A stretch of DNA of 6,904 bases from Candidatus Zixiibacteriota bacterium. Its GTDB lineage: Bacteria; Zixibacteria; MSB-5A5; SM1-73. Position 1 is the first letter of the stretch. Every line of letters begins with the position of its first letter. The DNA is taken from contig CP070839.1 of NCBI GenBank assembly GCA_020341875.1, forward strand, positions 1,689,224 through 1,696,127. The letters are read 5' to 3'. A model generated the notes under the pieces. It searched no databases, was not told the origin of the DNA, and worked only from the letters and a program-made list of their open reading frames with translations. Positions 5,716-6,904 of this stretch are shown one piece after another. The translations under genes were made by a program, and so were the position numbers.

Positions 5716-5987
5716 CAGAGGCAAATTACGCCCGTCGATAAGATGACGGCTGGCGGAATCAGCAAAAGACCCGCCGGTATCGCAGCGTGAGAGCATACAA
5801 TGTAACGACTAGACTCCAGATTTAGGTTCAGACAAAGGCGGAGGTAAGACTCCGCCTTTCTTGTATCTTGGAGGAAGACCTTGCCCCATCCTCGCTCTTT
5901 TGTGAGGTCTTGTGCGCCAGACGAGCTTATCCTCGGCGGCTGTGACCTGACAGTCTCGAACTCTGCATACCCCCCACTGGGGCGCAC
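5716..5987. other. Convergent intergenic region
   Basis: This stretch of 272 nt lies between the 3' ends of two convergent genes. It holds the terminator hairpin at 5834-5862, a weak hairpin CCGTC/GACGG (5732-5736 and 5745-5749), inverted repeat AAGACCT/AGGTCTT (5875-5881 and 5905-5911) and a more distant pair GTGCGCC/GGCGCAC (5912-5918 and 5981-5987). I see no tRNA, riboswitch consensus or convincing small gene. Confidence 0.5.
5834..5862 (+). terminator. Rho-independent-type terminator after the TPR gene, possibly bidirectional
   Basis: AAAGGCGGAG (5834-5843) and CTCCGCCTTT (5850-5859) form a perfect 10-bp stem with a 6-nt loop GTAAGA. The T-run on the plus strand is short and interrupted (TTTCTTGTAT). 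On the minus strand the stem is followed by TTTGTCTG, so it could also stop the convergent gene that ends at 5988. The stem is strong but the tail is imperfect. Confidence 0.7.
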
Positions 5988-6904
5988 CTACTTCATCAAG
6001 ACCAGCTTCTTGGTCTCCCTGTAATCACCCGCTCGAAGCTGATAGAAATAAACCCCGGTTGCTACCTCCTTCCCATCATCATCGTTACCGTTCCAAATGG
6101 AAGAATGAGGTCCCGTGGATCGGACCCCGCTTTCCAAGGTCCTCACCTTCCGCCCCAGGAGATTGTAAATGTTCAATTCTACGTGGCAATCCTCCTTTAG
6201 TTGATATTCAATAACACTGAAGGCGTTGAATGGATTGGGGTAATTCTGGAACAAACGGAAACCGTATGTTTTATTCTGATTTCCGTTATCCCCCACGCCA
6301 GTTGTTGCACCCAGATAGTATATTTCTGTGCTATCCCAGGCGCCGCCAGGTTGGAGGCCCACGAAAGCTCCGTGTCCTTCGCCCTCTGAGTCTATCACAA
6401 ATCGAAATTCGGTAGGCAGATGGGGCTCCCTGTCCAGTATCTGGTAGGGTTCCTCCCAGCTTCCTTGTCTGTTATCAGTGTAAAAGTGATTGTGTGTGGG
6501 GATCATAAATCCCATCTGTATTAGGCTTGCATGGAGACGGCCCGCTGTGTCCATAAACGCTCCCCAAAACGTCAGATCATCTGGCTCTGGTTGGTAGGTC
6601 GAGTCCGGACCACTCCAGGCACTTTCAGCACAGCGCTTATGATAATAGAAGTCGAAGTAGCCTGTCTGATACTCCCAGTCCTCACCTCCGCCCGTGAAGA
6701 GATGAATACTGTCATTCTCAACTACGATGATTTCATAAGCATAGTATGCATAAAAGGGAACCGAAGGCTTCGGAAGAGTATCTGAAACCCAGCTGGTGTC
6801 GTTCAAGCTATCATTTCGCACGTAATAATTCAAAGTCCAATCAGTAGCCCCACCACCGTGTGCAATGTGTGCGGTCCCGTCTCTCTGAACCGCCAGGATG
6901 GCCG
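5988..6904 (-). CDS. Secreted propeller-like protein with type IX (FlgD-like) C-terminal sorting domain, C-terminal part
   Basis: The frame is open from the right edge to TAG (5990-5988), giving 304 complete codons. The TTG at 6833 is not the start: the frame continues upstream as AILAVQRDGTAHIAHGGG and beyond, so the N-terminus lies outside the window. The last ~90 residues (from about 6270) are the usual C-terminal signal domain: LFQNYPNPFN, VIEYQL, VELNIYNLLGRKVRTL, then WNGNDDDGKEVATGVYFYQL and KKLVLMK. In FCB bacteria this domain directs outer-membrane export by type IX secretion, or surface attachment. Upstream, segments with D-x-x-G-x-x-H (RDGTAHIAH, DTAGRLHAS, DSEGEGHGAF), each followed by aromatic beta-strand sequence, look like beta-propeller blades. 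That fold is inference, and no enzymatic motif is visible. No secretion genes are in the window. Confidence 0.85.
   Translation of the reverse strand, partial: AILAVQRDGTAHIAHGGGATDWTLNYYVRNDSLNDTSWVSDTLPKPSVPFYAYYAYEIIVVENDSIHLFTGGGEDWEYQTGYFDFYYHKRCAESAWSGPDSTYQPEPDDLTFWGAFMDTAGRLHASLIQMGFMIPTHNHFYTDNRQGSWEEPYQILDREPHLPTEFRFVIDSEGEGHGAFVGLQPGGAWDSTEIYYLGATTGVGDNGNQNKTYGFRLFQNYPNPFNAFSVIEYQLKEDCHVELNIYNLLGRKVRTLESGVRSTGPHSSIWNGNDDDGKEVATGVYFYQLRAGDYRETKKLVLMK

Noticed and set aside
5716..5833. Riboswitch or small RNA (a GEMM-like element was considered)
   Set aside because: The conserved GEMM core strings are absent, and the region lies downstream of the TPR gene rather than upstream of any gene.
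5970..5987. CCCC-ACT-GGGG hairpin as terminator of the minus-strand gene
   Set aside because: The stem is only about four pairs with a 3-nt loop and no T-run follows.
6831..6833. TTG as start codon of the right-hand minus-strand gene
   Set aside because: The frame continues upstream without a stop to the window edge with similar blade-like sequence, and there is no RBS.

Overview
The window (6904 bases, roughly half G+C) looks like a chromosomal piece from an uncultured or deep-branching Gram-negative bacterium of the Fibrobacteres-Chlorobi-Bacteroidetes (FCB) kind, for example a Zixibacteria-like lineage. The reasons are a protein ending in the NYPNPFN-type (FlgD-like) C-terminal domain associated with type IX secretion, a secreted protein built of Cys-rich tandem repeats, and heavy use of AGG/AGA arginine codons. 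The taxonomic call is inference; no rRNA or other marker gene is present.

Layout. (1) 1-770, minus strand: the N-terminal part of a secreted protein with a signal peptide and at least two tandem ~137-residue Cys-rich repeats; it runs off the left edge. (2) 771-1443: a long divergent intergenic region with several inverted repeats and weak promoter candidates but no convincing gene. (3) 1444-5715, plus strand: three genes in a row. First is a 767-residue fusion of a PqqD-like domain, a membrane-embedded M50 (site-2-protease-type) metalloprotease and a HlyD-type periplasmic adaptor. Second is a two-domain thioredoxin-fold oxidoreductase of the Pdo type. Third is an exported TPR protein. (4) 5716-5987: a convergent intergenic region with a strong 10-bp terminator hairpin. 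(5) 5988-6904, minus strand: the C-terminal 304 residues of a probable beta-propeller-like secreted protein ending in a type IX sorting domain; its start lies beyond the right edge.

The main result is in the second gene of the plus-strand cluster. An ordinary gene caller would split it into a 139-codon ORF (3843-4262) and a 60-codon fragment (4305-4487). The two are in one frame, separated only by a TGA at 4260-4262. That TGA sits exactly where the Pdo family has the first Cys of its C-terminal CPYC active site, giving T-P-T-[TGA]-P-Y-C-P. Directly after the TGA, 4268-4297 folds into a two-part hairpin with a GGUCA apical loop beginning 18 nt after the codon, closely resembling the bacterial SECIS of E. 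coli fdhF (GGUCU loop at a similar distance). I read this as one 214-residue selenoprotein with a U-P-Y-C redox centre (Sec140).

How the genes may work together is inference. The membrane protease/adaptor fusion resembles proteins that process or export peptides, the selenoprotein is a dithiol/disulfide catalyst, and the divergent neighbour encodes an exported protein with six cysteines per repeat. A link between thiol redox chemistry and export is possible but unproven, because the oxidoreductase has no signal peptide.
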